Part shown: in pieces, positions 38,621 through 47,848 of the stretch | Layout: every line of letters starts with the position of its first letter | Numbering within the stretch: the first letter of the stretch is position 1 | Assembly: GCA_017794705.1 (NCBI GenBank) | Contig: CP051235.1 | Coordinates: 311,010-375,009, forward strand | Reading direction: 5' to 3' | From: Devosia sp. | Lineage (GTDB): Bacteria; Pseudomonadota; Alphaproteobacteria; Rhizobiales; Devosiaceae | DNA length: 64,000 bases | Made by a program: the position numbers and the translations under genes | The notes under the pieces: generated by a model | The model's database searches: none | The model's input: only the letters and a program-made list of their open reading frames with translations | What the model was told of the DNA's origin: nothing

Positions 38621-39265
38621 TCAATCCCTGGCGCGCAGTTCGTCGTAGGACTGACAGGCCCATTTGTTGAAACCTGGCCGCTGTTTCAGCCGTTCATGCC
38701 ACGCATCGATGTGGTCGAACTGCGGGTGATCGAACTCGAGTGTGGTCCAGCGGAACAGGCTGATGCCGGTCAGGATATCGGCATACGTGAAAGTCTCGCC
38801 TCCGACATAGGGCGTCGTGGCGAGGCGCGCGTCCAGCATGGCGAATTTAGGCGTGGCGGCAGCCACTGCAGCTTGGACCTTCCCGGGATCGAGTTGGGAC
38901 GGTGGCGTGCGGACGATTGTCGCGAAAACACCCAGCCAGGAGGGCTGAAACGTGGTGTTGGCCCAATCCGACCATTGATCCGACAGGGCTCTTTGTTTTG
39001 GGGATTCGGGCCAGAGCGAGCCAGAGCCGTAGGTTGCCGCGATGTAACGGACAATTGCGGAGCTCTCCCATAACAGCAAATCGCCATCACGCATGACGGG
39101 CACCAGCTGATTGGGGTTCATGCCCCGATATTCGTCTGTATCGAGACCGCCGAACTTGCCGCCGGCGTCGATGCGTTCGTAGCGCTGCCCCACCTCGTCC
39201 AGTGCCCAGAGCACTTTTTGCACGTTGGCCGAACTCACCCGACCCCAAACTGTTATGCCTGCCAT
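38621..39265 (-). CDS. Glutathione S-transferase family protein
   Basis: Cytoplasmic GST of 214 residues. The N-terminal thioredoxin-fold part has TVWGRVSSANVQKVLWALDE, with Ser in the position that activates glutathione in many bacterial classes, then VPVMRDGDLLLWESSAIVRYI, containing the cis-Pro and the ES glutathione-contact pair. The C-terminal helical domain carries FTYADILTGISLFRW, the N-capping box. Its substrate is unknown. It diverges from trmFO across 61 nt. Confidence 0.92.
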   Translation of the reverse strand: MAGITVWGRVSSANVQKVLWALDEVGQRYERIDAGGKFGGLDTDEYRGMNPNQLVPVMRDGDLLLWESSAIVRYIAATYGSGSLWPESPKQRALSDQWSDWANTTFQPSWLGVFATIVRTPPSQLDPGKVQAAVAAATPKFAMLDARLATTPYVGGETFTYADILTGISLFRWTTLEFDHPQFDHIDAWHERLKQRPGFNKWACQSYDELRARD

Positions 39266-39326
39266 GGTTGCCCCGTCGCCTTCAATCTTCGTTGCACACT
39301 ATCGCTGCTCTTGATACCAGCACATC

Positions 39327-40820
39327 ATGCAAAAATCCTATCCTGAAATTCACGTGATTGGTGGCGGGCTGGCCGGTTCGGAGGCCGCGTGGCAGGCGGC
39401 CAATATGGGTGCAGCGGTCGTGCTGCACGAAATGCGGCCGCAAAAGAGCTCGCCCGCGCACGTGACCCAGCAACTGGCGGAACTGGTTTGTTCGAACTCG
39501 TTTCGCTCGGATGATCATGAGCATAATGCGGTGGGGCTGCTGCATGAGGAGATGCGGCGCAGCAATTCCCTGATCATGCAGGCGGCGGATGCGCACGCCC
39601 TGCCGGCCGGCGGCGCCCTGGCGGTGGACCGGCACGCGTTTTCGGACTTTGTGGCTGAGAAGCTGGCTGAGCTGCCGAACGTGGAGGTTCAGCGGGAGGA
39701 AATTGCTGGCTTGCCGCCCGCTGAGTGGCAGAACGTGATCATCGCCACCGGGCCGTTGACGTCCGAGCCGCTGGCGCGGGCTATCCAGCAGATCACGGGA
39801 GAAGACGCCCTCGCCTTTTTCGACGCCATAGCCCCGATCGTGCATGCGGAATCGATTGACCGGAGCATTGTCTGGGCGCAGTCGCGCTATGACAAGCCGG
39901 GACCAGCAGGCACGGGCGCGGACTATCTCAACTGCCCGATGAACGAGGCGGAATACAATCGCTTCATCGATGCTTTGCTCGAGGCTGAGCAGCATGAATT
40001 TCATGAATGGGAGAACGTGCCCTATTTCGACGGGTGCATGCCGATCGAGGAGATGGCTGCGCGGGGACGGGAAACGCCGCGCTTCGGGCCGATGAAGCCG
40101 GTGGGGCTAACCAACCCGAATGATCCTGACAATCCGCCCTATGCCGTCGTGCAATTGCGCCAGGACAATGCGCTGGGCACATTGTGGAACATTGTCGGAT
40201 TTCAAACCAAGATGAAGTACCGGCAGCAGGCGGAAATCCTGCGGCTGATTCCGGGGCTGAAGAATGCGCAGTTTGCGCGCCTTGGCGGGTTGCACCACAA
40301 TACATTTCTCAATTCCCCCAAGGTTTTGGATGGCACTCTGCGCCTGAAAGCTGAGCCGCGGCTGCGGTTCGCGGGGCAGATTACGGGGGTTGAGGGTTAT
40401 GTGGAAAGCGCCGCCATCGGGCTTCTGGCCGGACGGCTGGCGGCGTCGGAGGTCTTTGGTCGTGAAGGACATTTGCCGGGACCTGAAACGGCGCATGGCG
40501 CGCTTTTGCGGCATATTACCGAAGGACACGTCTCAGACGACTCCTCCAAACTGCGCAGCTTTCAGCCGATGAATGTGAATTTCGGCCTGTTCCCGGCGAT
40601 CGAGATCAGGAAGCCGGAAGGCGTCAAGCGCTGGCGCAAGGCGGAACGGACGCTGTTCAAGAAGAAACAGATTTCGCTGCGGGCGCTCGACGGAATCGCG
40701 CGGTGGAATGATGCCTATTCGGCGTTAGAAGCTGCCAACGATCCTTCGATGAAATTTAGTGACAACGCGGCATCCTCTGATGCGCGGGAAACCGAAGCTG
40801 CAGATACGATCAGCCGGTAG
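39327..40820 (+). CDS. trmFO: Methylenetetrahydrofolate--tRNA-(uracil-5-)-methyltransferase TrmFO
   Basis: FAD- and folate-dependent enzyme that makes ribothymidine 54 in tRNA. It has 497 residues. The N-terminal FAD-binding motif is [20 protein letters not shown], followed by VLHEMRP and [26 protein letters not shown] and FVEGYVES-type (here [18 protein letters not shown]) motifs are also present. TrmFO is usually 435-475 residues. The extra C-terminal part (after about residue 462) overlaps the 3' end of the convergent DUF4153 gene by 106 nt and has no conserved look. Confidence 0.96.
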   Translation: MQKSYPEIHVIGGGLAGSEAAWQAANMGAAVVLHEMRPQKSSPAHVTQQLAELVCSNSFRSDDHEHNAVGLLHEEMRRSNSLIMQAADAHALPAGGALAVDRHAFSDFVAEKLAELPNVEVQREEIAGLPPAEWQNVIIATGPLTSEPLARAIQQITGEDALAFFDAIAPIVHAESIDRSIVWAQSRYDKPGPAGTGADYLNCPMNEAEYNRFIDALLEAEQHEFHEWENVPYFDGCMPIEEMAARGRETPRFGPMKPVGLTNPNDPDNPPYAVVQLRQDNALGTLWNIVGFQTKMKYRQQAEILRLIPGLKNAQFARLGGLHHNTFLNSPKVLDGTLRLKAEPRLRFAGQITGVEGYVESAAIGLLAGRLAASEVFGREGHLPGPETAHGALLRHITEGHVSDDSSKLRSFQPMNVNFGLFPAIEIRKPEGVKRWRKAERTLFKKKQISLRALDGIARWNDAYSALEAANDPSMKFSDNAASSDARETEAADTISR

Positions 40821-42484
40821 GACACGCCGCCGCGCGTGAATCCGATGACGGGATTGCGGATCTGCTCGCCCAACTGGCTGTCGATCCACTCCTGCAACGG
40901 AACAATGGTCGCCGCCTCAGCGGTTGCCGCCGGGTCTGTGACAGTGGTCGAAACAACCAGATCGAGGCCGGAGAGGCTGAAGTTGAGGTTTGCCATTTCC
41001 GTTTCGGATTGGGCGTGAATCTGGAACGGTGGATAGATCACCGCCATGCCGGTCACCATCCCCGGCTCGGCGCCGCGGTTCCAGCTCATGTAGGTGAAGG
41101 TTTCACCGTCGGGCGTTGTGAGTTCGGGGATGCCGAGCGCATCATATACGGCACGAGGTGAAATGCCCTGCTCCCAGTCCTCGACGACACCATAGCGCTC
41201 GAGCAAGGTCTGCAACTGTTCCCTGTTCTCGTTTTCCGAGGTCAGATAACCGATGGTGCCCCTCGCCTGTTGGGCGGACTCGTCAGTCCATTCGAATCCA
41301 CTGTCGGTCTGAGCTGCCATCAAGGCACTGTCCAGACGCGAAAGCTGGTCGGAACGGGCCAGATTGAACAGGTTCCAGGGACCGATGGCGATGAGGAGCA
41401 GCAGGAGACCCGCGAGGCCCGGGATAATGCGAATGTCGGCGGCCAGCCGGGACAGATATGCCAGCGTCAGCAAGGCGGCCCAAAGGCCGCCGGCGATCAA
41501 AAGGATTCGTTCCTCGGTCAGGCCATAAGCGTCAATTCTGATCCATACGGCGACGGCATAGAGGCCGATGGGAACGATGGTGAGCCAGAACCAGAGCCGC
41601 CTGAACCAGCGGACGGTGGGCCTTGTGTGCATGAAGCCGGGATGCAGCACCAGCCAGTTGGCCGCACCGGTGATGATGAAGACGAGCACCATCCAGCCGA
41701 GGATGCCTTCCGGCAACTCGCCGACGAGAACAATCTGCACCGCGTAAGCGATCAGGATGAGCGAATAGATCACCAGCAGTGGCGACAGGACGAACTGTCC
41801 CATGAAGCCGATGGCGCGCGACAGGAAGTCAGGTTCGTCGATCTCGCTGCGGGAGAATTCGTCGAGCCTTGGCAGCGTCGACATCCAGTAGAGCGGCGTG
41901 AGGAATACGCCGGCGACGGGCAGAATGAACTTGTAGACGATGTCGCCCAGTTCAAGGCCGAACAGGAATGATAGCGACCGGTCGATGGCGAACAGACCCA
42001 AGGCCACCAGAATGAAGCCCAGCCCGGCAACGATGCCGGTGGTGACGGCGCGATGATTGAGCCACCAGAACCTGTCCTGCTGTTCGGCCCGTTCGGCGCC
42101 GCTGCCAATGACGGTGAACGCGGAAACGGACATCCAGAACAGTCCAACGGGTGGCAGCATCAGTGCCACTATCCATGTCGTGTTTTCCACCTGCAGGCTT
42201 AGGGCGACTGCGATCGGCACCGCCCAGCCGACGAGAATGTTAAGCCAGGCGGGAATTTTGCGGCTCTCGTTCAACAAAGCGCCGGCGACCGCGTAGAACG
42301 AACCGGCGAGGACGCCGACCATCAAACGGCCGAACAGGTCGTCTCCATCGACGAACCACTCATTGAGCAAGGCAATCAGCAGGACCGTGCCGATCGCCAG
42401 CAGCGCCACGGCAAGCGGAAAGCGGCGGAAAGTTGCAGCTACATCAGGGGCCTGACGCGTGAACCAGTCTGCAATTCCGGCCAT
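40715..42484 (-). CDS. DUF4153 polytopic membrane protein
   Basis: A 589-residue membrane protein with about 10-11 hydrophobic helices between residues 25 and 370, and a soluble C-terminal domain of about 200 residues ([20 protein letters not shown] onward). Family features include RDxF-type [17 protein letters not shown] in the middle. Function is unknown. The gene lies 1 nt after the phytoene-synthase-like gene in the same direction and its last 106 nt are antisense to the end of trmFO. Confidence 0.85.
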   Translation of the reverse strand: MAGIADWFTRQAPDVAATFRRFPLAVALLAIGTVLLIALLNEWFVDGDDLFGRLMVGVLAGSFYAVAGALLNESRKIPAWLNILVGWAVPIAVALSLQVENTTWIVALMLPPVGLFWMSVSAFTVIGSGAERAEQQDRFWWLNHRAVTTGIVAGLGFILVALGLFAIDRSLSFLFGLELGDIVYKFILPVAGVFLTPLYWMSTLPRLDEFSRSEIDEPDFLSRAIGFMGQFVLSPLLVIYSLILIAYAVQIVLVGELPEGILGWMVLVFIITGAANWLVLHPGFMHTRPTVRWFRRLWFWLTIVPIGLYAVAVWIRIDAYGLTEERILLIAGGLWAALLTLAYLSRLAADIRIIPGLAGLLLLLIAIGPWNLFNLARSDQLSRLDSALMAAQTDSGFEWTDESAQQARGTIGYLTSENENREQLQTLLERYGVVEDWEQGISPRAVYDALGIPELTTPDGETFTYMSWNRGAEPGMVTGMAVIYPPFQIHAQSETEMANLNFSLSGLDLVVSTTVTDPAATAEAATIVPLQEWIDSQLGEQIRNPVIGFTRGGVSYRLIVSAASVSRASEDAALSLNFIEGSLAASNAE

Positions 42485-42485
42485 G

Positions 42486-43313
42486 TCATTTCCCCTCGCG
42501 CAAAACCCACCAGGTCATTCTGGCCAGCTTGATCCAGTCCATCTGGTCGGGCGGTGTGATAAACGGCAAACGCGCATATTCATGCAACCTGGCCAATTGA
42601 TGGCGCAGCAACGTGATGGGGGCAAAGACTGGCCGGATATGCACCGGCAGATCGCTGATCGCGGTATCGGCCTTCTGGAGGTGATCCCCGGCCAGTTCAC
42701 GCAGGTGCGCGGTGGCTGCCTGGATGCCTTCTGTGGGCTGACCGGCGAACAGCTCACCTTCCTGCACGCCGTGGGCGGCAAAGACCGACCAGGGCAGATA
42801 GATCTGGGCGCGGGCCGCGGTAATCGGCAAGGCACGCATATGACCTATCAGGGCGTGGGCGACGCCGATGTGTCCGGCTGCATCGGCCGTGCCCGCATCG
42901 TTGCCGCCATTCAGCACCATAGCTGCGAATTGATAGAGAACCGAATTGGTTTCTCCGGCGTAGCCTTCGAAAGTCTCGATGTCGGGCATGGGATCGTCAT
43001 AAAGGTCAAAGCGCCTTGCGGCCAGCAGCCGCCGCAGCGGACCGCTTGGCAGGTCATAGCGGTCTATCGCCTCGAGGAGTGCGCCCGCAACCGGGTGGCT
43101 GCGCACGTCGCCATGTTCGGTGCCTTCGAGAAGGTCGACCCACCATTGGAGGCGGATTTCGCCGGGTCCAGGTTCGGAAACCAGTTCGCGAACGCGGGCT
43201 GCCTCGGCCCCGAACGCATACAGCGCCTGCACCGGTTCGCGCGCAGTCTCAGCCAACATCAGCGATGCCAGATAGCGTTCGCGATCCAGCCGCTTGAGTT
43301 CTTTCCCCAGCAA
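42486..43313 (-). CDS. Squalene/phytoene synthase-like protein, NDUFAF6-type (non-catalytic)
   Basis: A 275-residue member of the squalene/phytoene synthase fold. It keeps structural motifs such as LQWWVDLLEG and the YLPWSVFAAHGVQ...HLREL region, but lacks the aspartate-rich motifs that bind prenyl diphosphate: the segment after LYAFGAEAARVRELVSEP has no DxxxD, and no DVGED-type second motif is seen. This pattern matches the mitochondrial complex I assembly factor NDUFAF6. Placement beside an NDUFAF3-type gene supports a role in respiratory complex I assembly rather than carotenoid or hopanoid synthesis; this is inference. Confidence 0.85.
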   Translation of the reverse strand: MLGKELKRLDRERYLASLMLAETAREPVQALYAFGAEAARVRELVSEPGPGEIRLQWWVDLLEGTEHGDVRSHPVAGALLEAIDRYDLPSGPLRRLLAARRFDLYDDPMPDIETFEGYAGETNSVLYQFAAMVLNGGNDAGTADAAGHIGVAHALIGHMRALPITAARAQIYLPWSVFAAHGVQEGELFAGQPTEGIQAATAHLRELAGDHLQKADTAISDLPVHIRPVFAPITLLRHQLARLHEYARLPFITPPDQMDWIKLARMTWWVLREGK

Positions 43314-43336
43314 TTTAGCGCCCTCAACTCACTCCG

Positions 43337-43753
43337 TTACTTCGCCCGTTCCACGGCGATGAGTGCTGCCCCCACAGCTCTACGTTCCCCCAAGAGTATG
43401 TTGTAAGTGCGGACAGCGCCGCCCGTGGCGGTGGCTTCCACAATTATTTTTTGCTCGCGCAGTTGTTCCCTGAGATCGGGGTCGAGGATCGCGATGTCCT
43501 CACCCATGCCGACCAGCAGGACGTCAAGCTGTTCAGCGGCGTCGAACACGGGCTGGAGGCTTTTGCGCGTGATGTCGGCAATTCCTTTGACCGCCCAGGC
43601 CTGCATGCCGGTGGGCAGGCAGAGCAAGGAGCCACGATGCGACATGTCCGCGAAGCGGAAGCCGCCGTTGCCATAGGCATCGATCGAGGCCTGGTGGGGA
43701 TAGTACCCCTCGCGAATCCCGGCCTCGCCCTTCATCGGGTCAAACGGCAGCAC
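43337..43753 (-). CDS. Mth938/NDUFAF3-like protein (DUF498)
   Basis: A 138-residue protein of the Mth938 family, homologous to mitochondrial NDUFAF3, a complex I assembly factor. Signatures are ASIDAYGNGGFRFADMSHRG, SLLCLPTGMQAW, LLVGMGEDIAIL and VEATATGGAVRTYNIL. I keep the GTG at 43753, which overlaps secDF by 14 nt; an ATG at 43735, 4 nt after the secDF stop, would remove six residues. The link of this family to secDF/yajC is conserved in alphaproteobacteria. Confidence 0.9.
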   Translation of the reverse strand: MLPFDPMKGEAGIREGYYPHQASIDAYGNGGFRFADMSHRGSLLCLPTGMQAWAVKGIADITRKSLQPVFDAAEQLDVLLVGMGEDIAILDPDLREQLREQKIIVEATATGGAVRTYNILLGERRAVGAALIAVERAK

Positions 43754-46286
43754 CGTCTGCGCGCTTTTCCTCAGCCTTTTTCTCCACCACTTCGCGGGTC
43801 TTGAGGCCGAAGAAGATCAGGATCGGCGCGGCAATGAAGATCGAGGAATAGGTTCCGACCAGTACGCCCCACGACATGGAGATCGTGAAGCCGCGGATCA
43901 CTTCACCGCCGAACACGACGAGCGAGATGAGCGCGAGCAGCGTGGTCAGCGAGGTCATGATGGTCCGCGACAGCATCGAATTGATCGAAATGTCGATCAA
44001 TTCGCTGATGGGCATCTTCTTGAACTTGCGCAGATATTCGCGCACGCGGTCATAGACCACCACCGTATCGTTCAACGAATAGCCCACGATCGTGAGGATG
44101 GCAGCAATGGACGTCAGGTTAAACTCAAACCCGACCAGTGCATACAGCCCGACGGTCAGAATCACGTCATGCACGAGCGCGATGACCGCGCCCACGGCGA
44201 ACTGCCATTCAAAGCGGAACCAGATGTAGGCCAGCACAGCGCCGATGGCGACCAGCACTGCGATTGTGCCGGCAAGCGCGAGTTCGCCCGAGACAGTCGG
44301 GCCGACAACTTCCGTACGGCGAATGTCGTAGTCAGACGCGAGTGCATCACTGACTGCGCTGACAGCTTCCTGCTGGGCAGTATCTCCGCCCGGCTGCTGT
44401 TCGACGCGGATCAGGACGTCGACAGGTGTGCCGAAGCCCTGAACCTGGACGTCGCCCAGATCAAGTGTGCTCAGTCGCGAGCGGATGTCGGCGATGTCCG
44501 CCTCGCCTTCGATGGCCTGTACTTCAACGGATGAACCGCCCTTGAAGTCGATGCCGAGGTTGAGCCCGGCGACACCAAACAACCCCATGGAGCCCACCAT
44601 GGCCACAACGGACAAGCCAATGGCGATCTTGCGCCAGGACATGAACGGGATCCTGGTGCCGTCCGGCACCATGTTTATCAGATGGATCTTAAAGGCTTTC
44701 GGCCGGGCCCAGGCAAACCAGCGTCCAATGATGAATTGGGTCACGAAATAAGCCGTGAACATGGTGGTCAGAATACCGAGCGCGAGGGTGACGGCGAAGC
44801 CCTGGATGGGCCCCGACCCGAGGAAAAACAGGATCGCGGCGGCGATAAACGTCGTGACGTTGGCGTCAATGATGGTGCCCATGGCGCGCTGGAAACCTGC
44901 TTCCAGCGATTGATAGGCGGATCGCCCGCCGCGCATCTCTTCGTGGATGCGCTCGAAAATCAGCACGTTGGCGTCCACGGCCATGCCGACGGTCAGCACG
45001 ATGCCGGCGATGCCGGGCAAAGTCAGCGTCGCGCCCAGCATCGAAAGGGCGCCCAGAATCATCGTGACATTCAGTATGAGGGCAATGTTCGCAAAAAGAC
45101 CGAACTTGCCGTAGATCGCCAGCATGAAGGCGACCACCAGCAGGGCGCCTACGACGCCTGCAGTGACACCTGCCTGCACACTGTCCGCGCCGAGGCTTGG
45201 GCCGACTGACCGCTCTTCAATGATGTCGAGCGTGGCCGGCAAGGCACCGGCGCGCAGGAGCACGGCAAGGTCGTTTGCGGATTCGGCAGTGAAGTTGCCT
45301 TCGATCTGACCCGAGCCGCCGGTGATCGCGGAGTTGATGACAGGTGCTGTGATGACCTGTCCATCAAGAACGATGGCGAAGCGGCGTCCGACATTTTCGG
45401 AAGTCACTTCACCAAACACGATGCTGCCGCGCGTATCGAAGCGGAAGGTGACGATCGGCTGGTTGTTCTGCGGATTGAAACCCGGCTGCGAGTCAACGAG
45501 GTTCTCGCCGCCCAGCGCCACATCCTCGTAAAGCAGTTCGTCCGGCCCATCGACGCTCGGCACGATTATGGTTCCGGCGGGCAGTCCCTGCGCCTGTGCC
45601 TGTGCTGCGGTCATGGACGGATAGACCAGATGGAAGGTCAGGCGGGCAGTGCGGGAGATCAGGTCCTTGAGCCGTTCCGCATCATCGAAGCCGGGCACCT
45701 GCACCAGCACACGGTCGTCGCCCTGGCGCTGGATGGTCGGTTCGGTTGTACCGAGTTCGTCGATACGGCGACGAATGACTTCGATCGACTGTGTGACCAG
45801 CGACGACATGCGCTCGTTGATGCCCTGTTCGGTCAGCGCGATTGAGATCGTGCCATCGGCATTGGTACTGATGGTGCTCTCTTCGACACCATTCACCGAG
45901 AACAGGGTCGAACTCATCGTGGTGATAAGATTGTCGCGAAGCGCTTGCTCTGCCTGAGCCAACTGCGCCGGGTCGGTCAGTTCGATGGTCAGCAGGTTGT
46001 CGCCGGTCTGGATGAAATGGCCGATGCCATTGTCGTTGGCCAGAATGGACCGGGCGTCACGGCGGATTTCGCCCAGCCGCTCGGAGATGATGTCCTCGCG
46101 GTTGACCTGCATCAGCAGGTGCGAACCGCCCTGCAGATCCAGCCCCAGGACAATCTGCTGCTTGGGCAGCCAATCGGGCAGTCCGTCCACGAAGTCGCGC
46201 GACGCGAAGTTCGGCAGCGTGAACGCGATTGCCAGAAGGGCAGCGGCCGCAATCAGAAAGGTGCGGAGGGGCGAGAACTGAAGCAT
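43740..46286 (-). CDS. secDF: Fused protein translocase subunit SecDF
   Basis: An 848-residue fusion of SecD and SecF, the proton-driven accessory of the SecYEG translocon. The SecD half (about 1-530) has LGLDLQGGSHLLMQVN near residue 49, a large periplasmic domain and a six-helix bundle with VGMAVDANVLIFERIHEEMR. The SecF half (about 540-848) has GLNLGIDFKGGSSVEVQ and GYSLNDTVVVYDRVREYLRK. Both D1-type and D4-type signatures are thus present twice. Fused SecDF occurs in Hyphomicrobiales and Bacillus. The gene follows yajC by 45 nt. Confidence 0.97.
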   Translation of the reverse strand: MLQFSPLRTFLIAAAALLAIAFTLPNFASRDFVDGLPDWLPKQQIVLGLDLQGGSHLLMQVNREDIISERLGEIRRDARSILANDNGIGHFIQTGDNLLTIELTDPAQLAQAEQALRDNLITTMSSTLFSVNGVEESTISTNADGTISIALTEQGINERMSSLVTQSIEVIRRRIDELGTTEPTIQRQGDDRVLVQVPGFDDAERLKDLISRTARLTFHLVYPSMTAAQAQAQGLPAGTIIVPSVDGPDELLYEDVALGGENLVDSQPGFNPQNNQPIVTFRFDTRGSIVFGEVTSENVGRRFAIVLDGQVITAPVINSAITGGSGQIEGNFTAESANDLAVLLRAGALPATLDIIEERSVGPSLGADSVQAGVTAGVVGALLVVAFMLAIYGKFGLFANIALILNVTMILGALSMLGATLTLPGIAGIVLTVGMAVDANVLIFERIHEEMRGGRSAYQSLEAGFQRAMGTIIDANVTTFIAAAILFFLGSGPIQGFAVTLALGILTTMFTAYFVTQFIIGRWFAWARPKAFKIHLINMVPDGTRIPFMSWRKIAIGLSVVAMVGSMGLFGVAGLNLGIDFKGGSSVEVQAIEGEADIADIRSRLSTLDLGDVQVQGFGTPVDVLIRVEQQPGGDTAQQEAVSAVSDALASDYDIRRTEVVGPTVSGELALAGTIAVLVAIGAVLAYIWFRFEWQFAVGAVIALVHDVILTVGLYALVGFEFNLTSIAAILTIVGYSLNDTVVVYDRVREYLRKFKKMPISELIDISINSMLSRTIMTSLTTLLALISLVVFGGEVIRGFTISMSWGVLVGTYSSIFIAAPILIFFGLKTREVVEKKAEEKRADGAAV

Positions 46287-46331
46287 GTTGTGGTCCGAAA
46301 AACAGAGCGGCGCCCTCTGGGCGCCGGGGAA

Positions 46332-46622
46332 TTATTTGTTGTCGTTGACGGGTTCAGGCTTGGACCGCACATCGGCGACCATCGAGCGCACGATCTTGAC
46401 CTTCACGCCTGAGGAAATCTCGACTTCCAGGTCTTCGCCGTCGACCGACTTGGTGACCTTGCCGACCAGGCCGCCGGTGGTGACGATGGTGTCATTGCGC
46501 TTGATTGCGTTCAGCATCGCCTGATGTTCCTTGGCGCGCTTCTGCTGCGGGCGGAAAATGAAGAACCAGAAAATGACCACCAGTAGAATGATGGGCATGA
46601 ATTGAATGAGTGCTTGATCCAT
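46332..46622 (-). CDS. yajC: Preprotein translocase subunit YajC
   Basis: A 96-residue single-pass membrane protein associated with SecDF. The N-terminal helix is FMPIILLVVIFWFFIFRPQQ; RPQQKRAKEHQAML and TTGGLVGKV are the family signatures. It begins the yajC-secDF-Mth938-NDUFAF6-like-DUF4153 unit and diverges from the DUF815 ATPase gene across about 214 nt that contain no recognisable gene. Confidence 0.97.
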   Translation of the reverse strand: MDQALIQFMPIILLVVIFWFFIFRPQQKRAKEHQAMLNAIKRNDTIVTTGGLVGKVTKSVDGEDLEVEISSGVKVKIVRSMVADVRSKPEPVNDNK

Positions 46623-46836
46623 TTAAACCGCCTCCAGCCGGTCACTGCGCAGCGGCAGTCTTTTGACGCACATTGATAGCTCCTTGCCACCAACCGAACG
46701 GATCGCCATTCGATTGGCTTGTCAAAGCCGATTTGATCGCCTCATAGTAAGGCTTTGATGCTCCCATATAGGGACAACGCGCGAAAATGATAGCCCATTC
46801 CCGGCGAAAATCGCGCGGACTATACGCGCGCGTCCT

Positions 46837-47763
46837 GTGGATTGCAAAGCCAATCCCCAGCCCAGAACCGGAGCCATTTCTGCATTGAGCGACGCCGAAT
46901 TTCTCTCCCGGATTTCCGAACAAATGGACCGGCTGACGGAGGCCGTTGAGCATCTTGCGGGGAGCAAGATCGCTGCCCCTGCCGCCCTGAAAGAAGCCAA
47001 TGCCTATCACTGGGATGCGGCCGATGGTCAGCTGGTTCCAGTGGACAAGGTCAACCGCGTACCGCTGCAGCTGTTGCGCGGAATTGACGGTCTGAAACGC
47101 CAGCTTGAACAGAACACATTGCAGTTCGCCCGGGGCTTTGCCGCCAACAACGCCTTGCTGTGGGGCGCCAAGGGCATGGGCAAATCTTCGCTTGTGAAGG
47201 CGCTGCACGCGGACATCTGCGACCGCCAGGATGACACGATCAAGCGGTTGGTTCTGGTGGAAATCGCCCGCGAAGACATCGCCACGCTGCCCCGGCTCAT
47301 GCGCACTGTCGCTGCCCTGCCCGCACAGTGCATTCTGTTGTGTGACGACCTGAGTTTTGACCACGACGGCGCCAACTACAAATCGCTCAAGACGATCCTT
47401 GATGGTGGCCTTGAAGGGCGGCCGTCGAACGTCATCTTTTATGCGACGTCCAACCGCAGGCACCTGATGCCGCGCGATATGATCGACAACGAACGGTCGA
47501 CGGCCATCAACCCGGATGAGTCGGTGGATGAGAAAGTGTCACTTTCGGACCGGTTCGGGCTTTGGCTTGGGTTCCACAATTGCTCGCAGGACGACTATCT
47601 GGAAATGATCGCGGGATATTGCGACCATTACGGTATCGAGATCTCACGAGAACAAATTCGGGCGCGCGCCATTGAATGGGCGCAGTTACGCGGTGCCCGT
47701 TCGGGACGAGTTGCCATCCAACTGGTCAGGCAACTGGCGGGCGAACAGGGGAAATTCGTATAG
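46837..47763 (+). CDS. DUF815 AAA-family ATPase
   Basis: A 308-residue ATPase. Walker A is GAKGMGKSSLVKAL near residues 112-125 and Walker B is ILLCDDLSF near 170; ATSNRRHLMPRDM is the DUF815 sensor-like motif, and DRFGLWLGFHNCSQDDYL follows. The start is uncertain: the GTG at 46837 gives the longest form, but a TTG at 46885 (before SDAEFLSRISEQMDR) removes a proline-rich leader. The family's function is not established. It occurs next to yajC in many alphaproteobacteria and here converges on the NlpD-like gene. Confidence 0.9.
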   Translation: MDCKANPQPRTGAISALSDAEFLSRISEQMDRLTEAVEHLAGSKIAAPAALKEANAYHWDAADGQLVPVDKVNRVPLQLLRGIDGLKRQLEQNTLQFARGFAANNALLWGAKGMGKSSLVKALHADICDRQDDTIKRLVLVEIAREDIATLPRLMRTVAALPAQCILLCDDLSFDHDGANYKSLKTILDGGLEGRPSNVIFYATSNRRHLMPRDMIDNERSTAINPDESVDEKVSLSDRFGLWLGFHNCSQDDYLEMIAGYCDHYGIEISREQIRARAIEWAQLRGARSGRVAIQLVRQLAGEQGKFV

Positions 47764-47775
47764 GTGCGAAACGGT

Positions 47776-47810
47776 TTGAGCCGGCCACCGGGTTGCGGTG
47801 ACCGGCTCAA
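47776..47810. terminator. Bidirectional terminator-like hairpin
   Basis: Stem TTGAGCCGG-C-CACC (47776-47789) pairs with GGTG-A-CCGGCTCAA (47797-47810) with a single C/A mismatch and a 7-nt loop. It lies between the convergent DUF815 and NlpD-like genes and has no long T-run. Confidence 0.7.
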
Positions 47811-47848
47811 TGCACCGGATACTCAAAGCGTCTTTGTCGAAAGAGCGC

